From Metabacillus sp. KUDC1714 (GTDB lineage: Bacteria; Bacillota; Bacilli; Bacillales; Bacillaceae), in the NCBI RefSeq assembly GCF_014217835.1, contig NZ_CP055263.1:1315001-1379000 (forward strand): 64,000 nucleotides of DNA, in the 5' to 3' direction. Below, piece by piece: positions 1-10,151 of the stretch. Below the pieces are notes generated by a model that saw only the letters and a list, made by a program, of their open reading frames with translations, was not told the origin of the DNA and did no database searches. The position numbers were made by a program, and so were the translations under genes. Numbering within the stretch: the stretch's first letter is position 1; each line of letters opens with the position of its first letter.

Positions 1-1546
1 CACCCATATAGGTTAAATCATGTTCATTCACGATACCACTTATATAGGTCATAACCAATGTACCGCCGCTCGCGACAAATGCTTTTAATCGTGAAATCGT
101 TTCTTCACTTACTAAATAGAGCATTGGAACGATCAATAATTTATACGCAGCAAAATCTTGTTCTTTCGTAATCACATCTACTGAAATATCTTTTTCCCAG
201 AAGGTGCGATAATGCTGTTGTAATGTTTGCGGGTAACGCTTCGTCTTCATTCCAAAGCCTTGTGCATCATTTATCGCCCAATTGTTCTCCCAATCGTACA
301 AAATCGCAACATCTGACGTACGGTTCGTACCCACAACTTCAGATAGCTTTTCTAACGTTTCACCAACTTTAGCAACCTCTTTGAAAACACGATTTTCTGA
401 ACTATTATCATGATCGACAACAGCACCATGGAATTTTTCCGAAGATCCACGGGATTTTCGCCATTGGAAATATAGGATACTATCAGATCCATGAGCAAGC
501 ATTTGCATCGATGAAAGCAAGTGCATACCTGGACGTTTTGTTTTATTCACATCATGCCAGTTAACTCCACTTGGTGTAGATTCCATTAATAAAAATGGTT
601 GTTGTTTAAGACTTCGGTACAAGTCATTAATAAAGCCTACCTTCATCGCCAAATCAGCTGTACTTTCCCAATCATTGTGCCACGCAGGATACGCATCCCA
701 ACTTATAACATCAAGATGTTTGGCAAACTTGCTATAATCTAGTGCTTGAAATGGAATTAAATCAAATGTGTCAGCCATAAAGTTCGTTGTAATTGGAATA
801 TTAGGTGTCATTTCTTTTAATGGAACAATTTCATTTTCAAAGAACGAAATCGTCTGGTCAGTTACAAATCGACGCCAATCCAAGTTTAAGCCATGTACGG
901 CATTTTCCCCGATTGGTGATGGGGATTCTACTTGTGACCAATCACTGTACGTGTGACTCCAAAAATTTGTCCACCATGCATCATTTAAAGCTTTTAGATC
1001 ATGATCATATTTCTGCTTAAGCCAATGTCTAAAGGCATGTTGACATTGATCACAATGACATTCCCCACTATATTCATTTGAAATATGCCACATGATGAGA
1101 CCTGGATGATTACCATATCTTTCTGCTAACAACCGATTTATATTCTGTGTTTTTTCACGGTAAACTTCTGAACTAAAACAATGATTATGTCTTCCACCAT
1201 GTAATTGTTTCATTCTACTCGCATTCACACGCAAAACTTCAGGATATTTCTGTGACAACCATGCAGGACGCGCCCCACTTGGTGTGGCTAGAATAATACG
1301 TCCGCCATTCTTGTAAATATTTTCGAAAATCTCATCTAGCCATTCAAAGTTATATACCCCTTCTTCAGGCTCAAGTGCGCTCCAAGCAAAGATTCCAACA
1401 GAAAACGTATTTGTATGTGAAAGCTTCATCAATTTGATATCATCAGCTAAAATATCTGGTCGATCTAACCATTGATCAGGATTATAATCTCCGCCATGGA
1501 GCATAAAGTTTGCTTTTGTTGTATATGTTTTATCACCTTTTGTCAT
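1..1546 (-). CDS. ganA: Beta-galactosidase, GH42 family (C-terminus beyond window)
   Basis: This reading frame starts at the ATG at 1546 and stays open to the left edge, so about 515 N-terminal residues are visible and the stop lies outside. It reads as a GH42 beta-galactosidase, which releases galactose from beta-galactosides and galacto-oligosaccharides. The start MLHGGDYNPDQW is typical of the family. The likely acid/base Glu158 lies in HISNEYSG and the likely nucleophile Glu322 in LLMESTPSG. Cysteines follow in GECHCDQC, matching the metal-binding cysteine cluster of GH42 enzymes. It is the last visible gene of a ganS-ganP-ganQ-ganA operon, 29 bp after ganQ, so it probably acts in the cytoplasm on imported oligosaccharides. 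No signal peptide is seen. An endo-galactanase gene (ganB) could follow outside the window. Confidence 0.93.
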   Translation of the reverse strand, partial: MTKGDKTYTTKANFMLHGGDYNPDQWLDRPDILADDIKLMKLSHTNTFSVGIFAWSALEPEEGVYNFEWLDEIFENIYKNGGRIILATPSGARPAWLSQKYPEVLRVNASRMKQLHGGRHNHCFSSEVYREKTQNINRLLAERYGNHPGLIMWHISNEYSGECHCDQCQHAFRHWLKQKYDHDLKALNDAWWTNFWSHTYSDWSQVESPSPIGENAVHGLNLDWRRFVTDQTISFFENEIVPLKEMTPNIPITTNFMADTFDLIPFQALDYSKFAKHLDVISWDAYPAWHNDWESTADLAMKVGFINDLYRSLKQQPFLLMESTPSGVNWHDVNKTKRPGMHLLSSMQMLAHGSDSILYFQWRKSRGSSEKFHGAVVDHDNSSENRVFKEVAKVGETLEKLSEVVGTNRTSDVAILYDWENNWAINDAQGFGMKTKRYPQTLQQHYRTFWEKDISVDVITKEQDFAAYKLLIVPMLYLVSEETISRLKAFVASGGTLVMTYISGIVNEHDLTYMG

Positions 1547-1575
1547 AACGATCTCCTTTTAAAACCATATTTCCA

Positions 1576-2415
1576 TTAACCTTTCGTTCCACCTGCTGTT
1601 AAGCCTGATACAAAGTTCTTTTGTAAAAGAATAAAGATTATAGCAATTGGTATACTGATTAAAATTGCTCCTGCTGCGAAAGTTGTGTAGCTTGCACCCA
1701 TTACATCATTTACAAGGTTATATAAACCAATTGGCAGTGTGTAAGCTTCAGGTGATCTCAGGATCGTCGAGGATAAAACGAAATCTCCAAGTGGACCTGT
1801 AAAGCCATTCATCGCAACGACTGCCACCATTGGTCTTGATAAAGGCATAATAATTTGTAAAAAGATTCTCGTATTGCTCGCCCCATCAATCTTGGCACTT
1901 TCGTCTAAATCAATTGGAATCGAATCCATATACCCTTTCATTAAATACGTATTCATTGGAATTTGCCCACCAATATAAAGAAGGATTAACAACCAATGAC
2001 TATTCATCATCCCTAAGATCTGTGCTAAAACGAATAAAGCAATTAACGCTGAAAACTGAGGAATCATTTGTAGCAAGAGAAATAACGTTAAGGCATTCTT
2101 TCTACCTTTAAAGCGAAAACGCGAGAATGCATAGGCTGTAAAGGAGACACTCACAATGGTACCTAACATCGTAAACAAACTAATTTTTAGTGAGTTTAAA
2201 TACCAATGGCCATATTGTAAACTTTCCTTACCAGCGAACAATTCTCGATAATGATCCAATGTTGGATTTTTCGGAATGATTGACGTACTAATTAAGCTGT
2301 TACCAGGATTAAAGCTAGCACCAACCGTCCAAAGTAAAGGGTAAATAATGATAACCATCATAAAAGCTAATATTGTATAAGAAATAAAGAGACCAAAGGA
2401 TTTTTTTGTCTTCAT
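1576..2415 (-). CDS. ganQ: Galacto-oligosaccharide ABC transporter permease GanQ
   Basis: Inner-membrane permease of the MalG type in a carbohydrate ABC importer. About six hydrophobic segments are visible. The EAA-like cytoplasmic loop is at DLDESAKIDGASNTRIF, and the ending LTAGGTKG matches what I recall of B. subtilis GanQ. GTG and ATG codons at 2427 and 2424 lie inside the Shine-Dalgarno GAGGTGA, so I chose the ATG at 2415 (MKTKKSFG), giving 279 aa. It follows ganP with almost no gap and is the second half of the heteromeric channel. The ATPase is not in the window, as expected if the multitask ATPase MsmX serves this system; that last point is inference. Confidence 0.93.
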   Translation of the reverse strand: MKTKKSFGLFISYTILAFMMVIIIYPLLWTVGASFNPGNSLISTSIIPKNPTLDHYRELFAGKESLQYGHWYLNSLKISLFTMLGTIVSVSFTAYAFSRFRFKGRKNALTLFLLLQMIPQFSALIALFVLAQILGMMNSHWLLILLYIGGQIPMNTYLMKGYMDSIPIDLDESAKIDGASNTRIFLQIIMPLSRPMVAVVAMNGFTGPLGDFVLSSTILRSPEAYTLPIGLYNLVNDVMGASYTTFAAGAILISIPIAIIFILLQKNFVSGLTAGGTKG

Positions 2416-2430
2416 GTTTCTCATCACCTC

Positions 2431-3687
2431 TTAAGCCCCCTCTTTAAATGAATTTGTTCTTCTGAATTGCCATAAAGCAATCGCTATAACAAAGACAGAT
2501 AACAAGATCGTTAATGCTGCCGCTAGAGAATATTGACTTGATTGCATCGTTAACTTGTAAATCCAGGAAACTAATATATCCGTCCCTCCAGCCGTTGATC
2601 CAGGAACTGCAGGACCACCGCCATTGAAAAGATAGATAATATTAAAGTTATTAAAGTTAAACGTATACTGGGTAATGATTATTGGCGCCATTGCAATTAA
2701 AATCATTGGCATTGTAATATTCTTAAACTTCGCAAACACTGATGCACCATCAATTGTCGCTGCTTCATAAAGATCTTCAGGAATTGATTGTAAAACACCA
2801 GTTGTCACTAAAAAGATATACGGGAATCCTAACCAGCCTTGCATGAGAATTAAGGCTAATTTTGACCAATTCGCATCTGTCAGCCAAGGAATTGCATCAA
2901 TTCCAAATGCGGCTAAAATATCGTTATTAACCGCTCCAAAGCTATCATTAAACAATCCAGCAAAAATTAAAATGGTAACAAACCCTGGAACCGCCCATGG
3001 TAACACTAGTACTGTACGGATAAACCTCTTAAATCGAATTTCCTTTTGATTCACTAATACAGCTAGGAAAATACCAATACTAACTTGAATAGTAGAAGCT
3101 ACTAAAGTCCATATGACCGTCCAAGCTAACACATCAAAGAAGGTTGCCCGCCAAATATCAACCGTGAAAATTTCAGCGAATGTTTGTAAGCCTACCCAAT
3201 CAGCTAAATTAGCAGGTGGGGAATGATATAAGTCGTAGTTCGTAAATGCTAACGCAAAACTAAATAAGATTGGAAAAATGACAGCAAAGATTAAAATAAA
3301 TAGTGATGGTCCACTTACCACATATGGATAGCCTTGTGAAATTAAATTCTGATACTGAGCTTTAAGAGAACTTAGCTCCTTTTCCTCATCACGTAATTTT
3401 CCATTTTTAAACGCATCACGTAAATTTAAGTAATAGATTGCTAGACCAAAACACGTAACGATTACCGCGATTATCCCTTCCGCTAAAAGGAAGACCGAGT
3501 TGTCACGCGGCACCTCTGTTCCAAGCGTAAAAAGACCCCAAAACCCCATGTTCAACAGGTCTGCAAATACTGCAAAAAACGATACACCAAGAACTAAGAA
3601 CATAAAGCCTTTTATCCATTGTTTATTATAAAATTGACCAAGCCCAGGAATAATCGATAATAGTAAGGCAATTCTACGATGTTGCAT
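2431..3687 (-). CDS. ganP: Galacto-oligosaccharide ABC transporter permease GanP
   Basis: Permease of the MalF type, 418 aa. The N-terminus resembles the small TM2-like segment found in GanP (IPGLGQFYNKQWIKGFMFL), followed by a cytoplasmic charged linker near residues 95-120 and the core permease with the EAA-type loop at DLYEAATIDGASVFAKF. It lies between the solute-binding lipoprotein gene ganS and ganQ, so the three form one importer. The Shine-Dalgarno AAAGAGGTG precedes the ATG. Length and operon position match B. subtilis GanP, so the assignment is strong although the exact transported sugar is inferred from the linked GH42 gene. Confidence 0.93.
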   Translation of the reverse strand: MQHRRIALLLSIIPGLGQFYNKQWIKGFMFLVLGVSFFAVFADLLNMGFWGLFTLGTEVPRDNSVFLLAEGIIAVIVTCFGLAIYYLNLRDAFKNGKLRDEEKELSSLKAQYQNLISQGYPYVVSGPSLFILIFAVIFPILFSFALAFTNYDLYHSPPANLADWVGLQTFAEIFTVDIWRATFFDVLAWTVIWTLVASTIQVSIGIFLAVLVNQKEIRFKRFIRTVLVLPWAVPGFVTILIFAGLFNDSFGAVNNDILAAFGIDAIPWLTDANWSKLALILMQGWLGFPYIFLVTTGVLQSIPEDLYEAATIDGASVFAKFKNITMPMILIAMAPIIITQYTFNFNNFNIIYLFNGGGPAVPGSTAGGTDILVSWIYKLTMQSSQYSLAAALTILLSVFVIAIALWQFRRTNSFKEGA

Positions 3688-3830
3688 TTTTTCACCTCTT
3701 TATATATAGGAGAAGATCAGATTAATTCATCGATTCCTCCTTATAATAAATGGCGCCAAACTTATATAGCGTTTGACACCACTATTTATGAACTAATTTT
3801 TCTATCCTTAACGGACAGGATGTCTACACT

Positions 3831-5108
3831 TTATTTACCACCGTGTTTTGCTTCAATTTGTCCTTTAATTGTTTCAACCGCTTGATCTAATGCTGCTTTC
3901 GGTTGTGCCTTACCCGTAGCGATTGTTTGTAATGCTGCATCTGCTGGTGTCCAAACTTCGTTCATTTCAGGAATATTAGGTGTTAATTCTGAGAACTGAG
4001 ATTGTTCCGCAACAGCTTGTGCTGCCTCACTTTCTGCTACAACAGGATCATTTGCTAAAGCTTGTACCGCTGGAACTTCTTTTGTTACTTCAAAACGTTT
4101 TTTAGAGTTTTCTTCGTTCGCAAGGAATTCCACTAACTCTTCAGCAAGCTCAGCATTTTTTGAATAACTGCTGACATTGTAGCTTTTCACACCAACGAAT
4201 GAGCTCATGTTTTCACCATTTGATAATGCTGGTAATTTAGCTACACCGAAATTAACTCCTGCCTTTGTAAAAGGATCAATATTCCAAGGGCCAGAGATAA
4301 TAGCTGCAGCTTTTCCTTCTGTGAATAAAGATTCTAATACATTAATACCTTGTTCTCCGATAATTCCTGCTGGGAACAATCCCTCTTGATAAAACTTCTG
4401 AATGTACTGCGCACCTTCAACTGCACCTTGATTGTTTAAACCGATATCAGCTGCATCAAATGCACCGCTATCATCTTTACCAAAGATATATCCGCCATAT
4501 CCACTCAAAACACTTTGCGCATAATAAATTTGATCAAATAATGCCAAGAATCCAAACTTTTCACCATCAGTTACTTCTTTAGAAAACTCATACCATTCAT
4601 CTAATGTTGCTGGTAGCTCTTCCTCAGAAACAAGATCTTTATTATAATAAAGCATTGTTGTTTCAACTGCTTTTGGTAATCCGTAAACTTTGTTATCTAC
4701 TTTTTGCGACTGCATAGCAACTTCAGTATAAATAGATTGTATATCTTCACTAACATCCAATTCTTTAATTAATCCTTCTGTCACTGCCGTTCCAATTTGG
4801 TCACCAGGCATTGTCAATACATCTGGACCTGTACCAGCTGGACCATCTAAACGTAAATCTTCAATTTGCTGAGCATAAGCCTTTTCTACAACTTTTACGG
4901 TAACATCATGCTCTTCTTCAAATTTTGCAACGGCATCTTTAATACCTGATGATTTCTCTATATCTTCCCACACTAATAATTCCTGAGTTTTCGTTTCGTC
5001 CTTAACCTCTGAACCTTCTTCACTACTTTCCTGAGGTCCACAACCAACTAGCGCTAAACTTAAAGCAATACCACTCATCATTCCAAATAACTTTTTATAG
5101 CTCTTCAT
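3831..5108 (-). CDS. ganS: Galacto-oligosaccharide-binding lipoprotein GanS
   Basis: Extracellular solute-binding protein of the MalE/SBP-1 family, 425 aa, anchored by a lipobox (LALVGCG, Cys about residue 23). The mature domain shows typical features of maltose-type binding proteins: the segment VWEDIEKSSGIKDAVAKF and the late motif AIISGPWNIDPF. It captures beta-galacto-oligosaccharides and hands them to GanP/GanQ. It is the first structural gene, with its own promoter, operators and a near-cre site upstream. The 143 bp between ganS and ganP contain no gene, only an interrupted inverted sequence near 3745-3800 that could attenuate transcription and keep the binding protein in excess of the permeases; this is inference. 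Confidence 0.93.
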   Translation of the reverse strand: MKSYKKLFGMMSGIALSLALVGCGPQESSEEGSEVKDETKTQELLVWEDIEKSSGIKDAVAKFEEEHDVTVKVVEKAYAQQIEDLRLDGPAGTGPDVLTMPGDQIGTAVTEGLIKELDVSEDIQSIYTEVAMQSQKVDNKVYGLPKAVETTMLYYNKDLVSEEELPATLDEWYEFSKEVTDGEKFGFLALFDQIYYAQSVLSGYGGYIFGKDDSGAFDAADIGLNNQGAVEGAQYIQKFYQEGLFPAGIIGEQGINVLESLFTEGKAAAIISGPWNIDPFTKAGVNFGVAKLPALSNGENMSSFVGVKSYNVSSYSKNAELAEELVEFLANEENSKKRFEVTKEVPAVQALANDPVVAESEAAQAVAEQSQFSELTPNIPEMNEVWTPADAALQTIATGKAQPKAALDQAVETIKGQIEAKHGGK

Positions 5109-5155
5109 GGAGAATACATCCCTTCAAAATAGATTCAAAACGATATCATTTAAGG

Positions 5156-5170
5156 TGAAAGCGTTTTACA
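5156..5170 (-). promoter_or_regulatory. cre-like catabolite control site upstream of ganS
   Basis: The sequence TGAAAGCGTTTTACA has the core of a Bacillus catabolite-responsive element but is one base longer than the usual 14-base consensus. It lies just downstream of the predicted ganS start point, where CcpA binding would block elongation or initiation. Sugar operons of this type are normally under CcpA control. The extra base makes this only a moderate call. Confidence 0.5.
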
Positions 5171-5176
5171 AGAATA

Positions 5177-5205
5177 AATATAGCACCTGCAAGAAAACTT
5201 GTAAA
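5177..5205 (-). promoter_or_regulatory. Sigma-A promoter of ganS
   Basis: On the minus strand a -35 box TTTACA (5205-5200) is followed by a 17-base spacer and a -10 box TATATT (5182-5177) preceded by TGC, resembling an extended -10. It gives a leader of about 60 bases before ganS. The -35 box overlaps the outer operator arm described at 5201-5259, consistent with repression by the LacI-type regulator. Confidence 0.7.
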
Positions 5206-5259
5206 CAACTTTTTTACTACTATAAGTAAAAAAGTTTACGAAAATAAAAAGTTGTTTAC
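5201..5259. promoter_or_regulatory. Triple palindromic operator region for GanR
   Basis: GTAAACAAC at 5201-5209 and its exact reverse complement GTTGTTTAC at 5251-5259 form the outer arms, and GTAAAAAAGTTTAC at 5226-5239 forms an inner near-palindrome. All share GTAAA/TTTAC half sites. The right-hand T-runs extend the match of the outer arms to about 14 bases. The region overlaps the -35 box of the ganS promoter. This looks like repeated binding sites for the adjacent LacI-type repressor, possibly bound as a looped tetramer. Confidence 0.65.
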
Positions 5260-5344
5260 CTTTTGCAATGGAAGTCTATTAGGTGCGCAGCGCCGGTACC
5301 GGATAACAAAGCATTATCACAGCACTAATTAGTAGTTTCCTTCA

Positions 5345-5379
5345 CAACAAAAAAATAACTTAGTTTCCTAAGTTATTTT
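5345..5379 (-). terminator. Rho-independent terminator after ganR
   Basis: A perfect 12-bp stem (AAAATAACTTAG with its complement, 5352-5379) closes a 4-base loop and is followed on the minus strand by a run of seven T. It separates ganR from ganS, so ganS depends on its own promoter. Between this terminator and the operators (5280-5340) there is only a GC-rich patch with a palindromic CCGGTACCGG and no gene. Confidence 0.85.
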
Positions 5380-5392
5380 CAGCTTAACTGAT

Positions 5393-6412
<1,020 letters not shown>

Positions 6413-6649
6413 TCATTTTACACTCTAAAAATGGATAACTATTTCTATGTCTTATTATCCTAAGTAATAGTATATTTCACAAGTAAAATATTTTACTAAT
6501 ATTTTTACTCATTTACGTAAGAAAGTCAAGATGCTAATTCATAATACAAACTTTTTTCCTATTTTAGAAAAGAGGGACGTAATATGTTATGTAATCAATG
6601 AATAACTCTTCCTTTTTGGTTGCGCTATCATAAAAATGTATATAAAAAT

Positions 6650-6682
6650 AGCAAAATTAATTTGGTTATTAATTTTGCCATT
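6650..6682. terminator. Bidirectional terminator between ganR promoter region and minJ
   Basis: A 10-bp perfect stem GCAAAATTAA/TTAATTTTGC (6651-6678) is flanked by T-rich tracts on both strands. It would end minJ transcription about 120 bases after its stop. The rest of 6401-6795 is AT-rich, presumably contains the ganR promoter, and shows no convincing ORF. Confidence 0.65.
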
Positions 6683-6795
6683 TTTACGCTTATTTCTTTA
6701 TGGTTAATAAATTTTTAAAATCTCAATATTTTTAATGATTAATCCTATAGAAACTGGAAAAATTTGTACAGATTCCGGATTATATTAAACTACAA

Positions 6796-7983
6796 TTATA
6801 CCGCTTCAATTTCCCACTTCTTCTCATCAACAACAAAAAGAATCCCCAATTCATGATGCTCACCTTCATACAATGCGCGCTGAACAAAGCGAATTTCACC
6901 ATTAAAGCCGATGACTTCTAGTTTACAAAATGCACGATTTTTCTGTACAGATTGGTAAAACTCCTCGACTGTTTTCACAGCATGTCCATTCACCTTTGTC
7001 ACCATTTCCCCAACCTGCAAATTCATTCTCTCAGCTGGTGATTGTGGAAGAATTCCTAAGACCATTAAGCCTTGATCTCTTTTTGAAAAATAAAATGCAG
7101 CAGATTTGTCGTTCACTCTTTGACGGATTGTAATAAATTCCCGACCAACTATTGCAATGATAATGGCGATAAAGGCAGCAACTGTAAACCAAATACTTAC
7201 GACAGAAAGGAATAAAGTCAGTACACCTAGCCAAATAACGCGGTGTCCCGTAACCTTAATACTTTCTTGTGGAAGTGACCCTTGAACACGTTGATGAAAG
7301 CCAATGAAGAATGGAATGAACATAAGTAAAAATGGCTCTCCATTAATCGTTAAAATTGGCCACCACGGGAGAGTTGAGGTTAGCGTGCCACCTGGTACAA
7401 GAAATAACAAGGGCAACATCCATGTACGGTTTGCTACATGAGTACCAATCGGTAAGCCCCTTGTACTCGTTTTCAAGAAAGGTGAAGTGTTTTGGTATGC
7501 AGTACGGTAAATCAATACACCTTCCGCAATAATCATTAAGCCTGCAACTATACTAAGTGACGAGTAGCTTGTTTCAGATAATCCTACAAAAAATTGTTCA
7601 AAGCCACCAGCATCTACATTTGTTATAATCGCAGTTGCAAAGAGCGTTATCCCAATTGAAAAAGCAGCTGAAAGCCAACGTAACTGAAATGTAAACCCTA
7701 ATAGAGCTGTGACAGTCGTTAGTAACACAATTGTTCCAAATGGTAAGCTTAACCCAATTCCAAAGAGGACGAGCGATGCGATACAACCTATGAGTAATCC
7801 CTTTGTATAAGTAAATTTCATTTCGTTGTAAATGTCCTGGACACGTACATGGAAGGATTTCCTTTCGCGCTTTATGCGAAAGTAGCCGTATGCTAGTGTC
7901 AACAGAAGGAACAAATAAAAGAGTGGATGAATAAAGAAACGTCCAATTGCCCAAAGCAACTCAAGTAACCAATTTTCTATCAA
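6796..7983 (-). CDS. minJ: MinJ, membrane PDZ protein bridging DivIVA and the Min system
   Basis: Polytopic membrane protein of 395 aa with about eight hydrophobic segments in the first 270 residues and a C-terminal PDZ domain (about residues 290-385, with LGILPQSPAERMNLQVGEMV and KVNGHAV). B. subtilis MinJ (YvjD) has 397 aa and the same layout and neighbours. MinJ links the polar scaffold DivIVA to MinD/MinC and so keeps division at midcell; it also affects swarming. It is transcribed in line with swrA, 85 bases downstream of that gene. I am confident because both domain order and the swrA-ctpB context match. Confidence 0.92.
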   Translation of the reverse strand: MIENWLLELLWAIGRFFIHPLFYLFLLLTLAYGYFRIKRERKSFHVRVQDIYNEMKFTYTKGLLIGCIASLVLFGIGLSLPFGTIVLLTTVTALLGFTFQLRWLSAAFSIGITLFATAIITNVDAGGFEQFFVGLSETSYSSLSIVAGLMIIAEGVLIYRTAYQNTSPFLKTSTRGLPIGTHVANRTWMLPLLFLVPGGTLTSTLPWWPILTINGEPFLLMFIPFFIGFHQRVQGSLPQESIKVTGHRVIWLGVLTLFLSVVSIWFTVAAFIAIIIAIVGREFITIRQRVNDKSAAFYFSKRDQGLMVLGILPQSPAERMNLQVGEMVTKVNGHAVKTVEEFYQSVQKNRAFCKLEVIGFNGEIRFVQRALYEGEHHELGILFVVDEKKWEIEAV

Positions 7984-8068
7984 AACAGAATCCCACCTTA
8001 CTGTTTCTACCCGTACGAATCTAGTAGGTTATTCATATTTTACCATCTAAGGAGAGGATTGAGTATGC

Positions 8069-8416
8069 TTATTTTAAGTTATTCCACAGACTAGTATTAG
8101 ACAGTGAAAAATCATTCAAAGAATTACCTACCTCAATATGTAAAATCTCCTCGATCATTTGCATTGACTTCTTTATATCTGTCAAACTAAGAGACAAGCG
8201 CTTATGATTATCTAATAAATACGTAAAATATTTCTGAACACTAGCTTTGTCCACCTGGTCAATCTCTTTAATCGTTGTATAATTTGCTAAATACATACAA
8301 AACAATCGAATCCATTTACTAGAACTAGCATATGAATGCGCTGCCGAATTCTTTTCACTTAACTCCGAAATTAAATGTTGATAAACCTGTTCCTTCAGGT
8401 AACTGGACTTTTTCAT
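8069..8416 (-). CDS. swrA: SwrA, swarming motility regulator
   Basis: Small protein of 115 aa that matches remembered SwrA segments closely: NHKRL near residue 70, LTDIKKSMQMI, and the ending DFSLSNTSLW. SwrA works with DegU to activate the fla/che operon and raise flagellar number. Laboratory B. subtilis carries a frameshift in this gene, whereas here the frame is intact. The start ATG follows GGGGGGTT. Upstream is a direct repeat of nine bases (ATCTTAGGT twice, 8452-8469) close to a possible -10 region. DegS/DegU, its partner system, is encoded 30 kb away in this window. Confidence 0.9.
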   Translation of the reverse strand: MKKSSYLKEQVYQHLISELSEKNSAAHSYASSSKWIRLFCMYLANYTTIKEIDQVDKASVQKYFTYLLDNHKRLSLSLTDIKKSMQMIEEILHIEVGNSLNDFSLSNTSLWNNLK

Positions 8417-8530
8417 GTTGAACCCCCCGGTCTTCTCTCTTATATTAAATACCTAAGATACCTAAGATCTCTTTATTTATACTATTTCGGAACGGCTGGT
8501 AATTTTACGTCCTTATGTGATGAATTAAAA

Positions 8531-8577
8531 TGGGGACAGTCCCTCACCGCTTTAAAGCGGCGGGGGACTGTCCCCAA
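8531..8577. repeat. Long hairpin with GGGGACAGTCCC arms after ctpB
   Basis: A nested palindrome: outer arms GGGGACAGTCCC and its complement, inner arms around GCCGCTTTAAAGCGGT. On the minus strand it is followed by ATTTTAATT, so it may also terminate ctpB. The same GGGGACAGTCCC hairpin motif is, to my knowledge, a recurrent intergenic element in Bacillaceae genomes; that part is recollection. Confidence 0.65.
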
Positions 8578-8589
8578 ACACTCAAACAT

Positions 8590-10047
8590 TTATTCAAACA
8601 ACGCCTTGATCCCTGTTTTTAACTGGAGGTCATTTTCTTCTTTCCCTTTTAATTCAACTATTTTTTGATTTAGTGTATCTGCAGTTTGGAGATCGATTTT
8701 TCCGTTTATTGGTAGTTCATTTGCTTCTTGAAAGGCTTTTACAGCTGTTTCTGTTTCCTTGCTATAGTAGCCATCTTCTCTTCCCGGTTTGAAGCCTAGC
8801 CCTTTTAAAATAAGTTGCGCTGTTTTTACCTGGTCATTATTCATATCAGGCTCTAAACTTTTTTCGAGCTGGATCGGGCTTAATTGGAATATTTCTGGCT
8901 GCTCTACCTTAATGGTTGGCTCAACACCTTTTTTGTGGATCCAGTTCCCTTCAGGTGTTAACCATTTATAGAGGGTTAGTTTAATGTTACTGCCATCTCC
9001 CATTGGTACTGCCTGTTGTACAGTTCCTTTACCAAAAGAGGTGACACCGACTATGTCATAGCCTGACGCTTCCTTTAAAGCCCCCGCAAGGATTTCAGAA
9101 GCTGAAGCACTCCCTTTATCGATTAACACGCTGACAGGGTATTCCTTTTTCTTAGTGAGTGATGAAAAGTAACGCTTTTTATCACCGTTTCTCTCTTCAA
9201 TTTGGATATAAGGCTTTTCCTTTGTTACAAATTGTTTTAGAACTTCCTCCACACTTTGCAGGTAACCACCAGGATTTCCACGTACATCTAATACAAGCCC
9301 TTCAATATTATCTTTTTCTAGCTTTGTTAGCGTCTTTTGAAAGTCTTCCGCTGTATTTTCAGAAAAAGAGGTTATTTGGATGTACCCTACCTTTTTCCCT
9401 TTATACTCCTTTGTTGAACCAATAACGGTTTCAAGTGGAATTTCATCACGAACAACATCAAATGTTATCTTTTCCCTTGAATTTGGTCGTACAACCTCAA
9501 TTGCTACCTTTGTTCCTTTTTCACCACGAATCTTTAACACTGTTTCATGAAGATCTAATCCTTCTACATCTTCACCATCTATGCTAACAATCTGGTCATT
9601 TGGTTGAAGTCCAGCCTTTTCGGCAGGAGATCCCTTGAAAGGAGCAACAATGGTTACTCTACCACTTTTCATGCCAACCTCTGCACCAATTCCTTCAAAG
9701 GAAGAATCAAGTGACTGCGAGAATTGCTTTGCCGTTTCCTTATCCATGTACACTGAGTACGGATCATCTAATGTGGAGAGCATGCCTTGGATCGCCCCTT
9801 CTAACAGCTCCTCCTCATCTACTTCCTCCACATAGCGAGTTGAAATTAACTCAAGTGCTTGTTTGAATTTATCAAACCCCTCAATTTCTGATGCCTGTTC
9901 TTCTGCATTAAAAACACTACCAAGTGTCGGGACTGCCTCAACTTCTTTTGGAGCTTCATGAGCAGATAACTCCATTCCAACATACATGCCACCTGCCCCT
10001 ACTACTAATGCTAATGCGATCAACAATGCTGTTATTCTCTGATTCAT
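8590..10047 (-). CDS. ctpB: CtpB, S41 carboxy-terminal processing protease
   Basis: Secreted or membrane-anchored serine protease of 485 aa with an N-terminal signal anchor (residues 7-25). It has a PDZ domain (about 115-200, including GIGAEVG and KAGLQPNDQI) and the S41 catalytic domain. The likely Ser-Lys-Gln triad is Ser315 (GSASASE), Lys340 (FGKGTVQ) and Gln344. A C-terminal peptidoglycan-binding type 1 domain covers about 395-465. In B. subtilis CtpB cleaves SpoIVFA to fire sigma-K activation during sporulation, so this genome is likely from a spore former. The start follows AGGAGG. Neighbours minJ and swrA match B. subtilis. Confidence 0.94.
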   Translation of the reverse strand: MNQRITALLIALALVVGAGGMYVGMELSAHEAPKEVEAVPTLGSVFNAEEQASEIEGFDKFKQALELISTRYVEEVDEEELLEGAIQGMLSTLDDPYSVYMDKETAKQFSQSLDSSFEGIGAEVGMKSGRVTIVAPFKGSPAEKAGLQPNDQIVSIDGEDVEGLDLHETVLKIRGEKGTKVAIEVVRPNSREKITFDVVRDEIPLETVIGSTKEYKGKKVGYIQITSFSENTAEDFQKTLTKLEKDNIEGLVLDVRGNPGGYLQSVEEVLKQFVTKEKPYIQIEERNGDKKRYFSSLTKKKEYPVSVLIDKGSASASEILAGALKEASGYDIVGVTSFGKGTVQQAVPMGDGSNIKLTLYKWLTPEGNWIHKKGVEPTIKVEQPEIFQLSPIQLEKSLEPDMNNDQVKTAQLILKGLGFKPGREDGYYSKETETAVKAFQEANELPINGKIDLQTADTLNQKIVELKGKEENDLQLKTGIKALFE

Positions 10048-10151
10048 CCTATACCTCCTATTTCCAATGTAGCCAGGTTTATGTAAAACAGCTGATATTT
10101 AGACTTTTTTTAGTATATGTCAAGCTTGTACAAATCATGTAAGGCAATCTA

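Noticed and set aside
7598..7954. A 118-codon minus-strand ORF inside minJ
   Set aside because: Same strand but different frame from minJ; minJ has the domain structure and neighbours, and this frame has a Cys-rich shadow composition.
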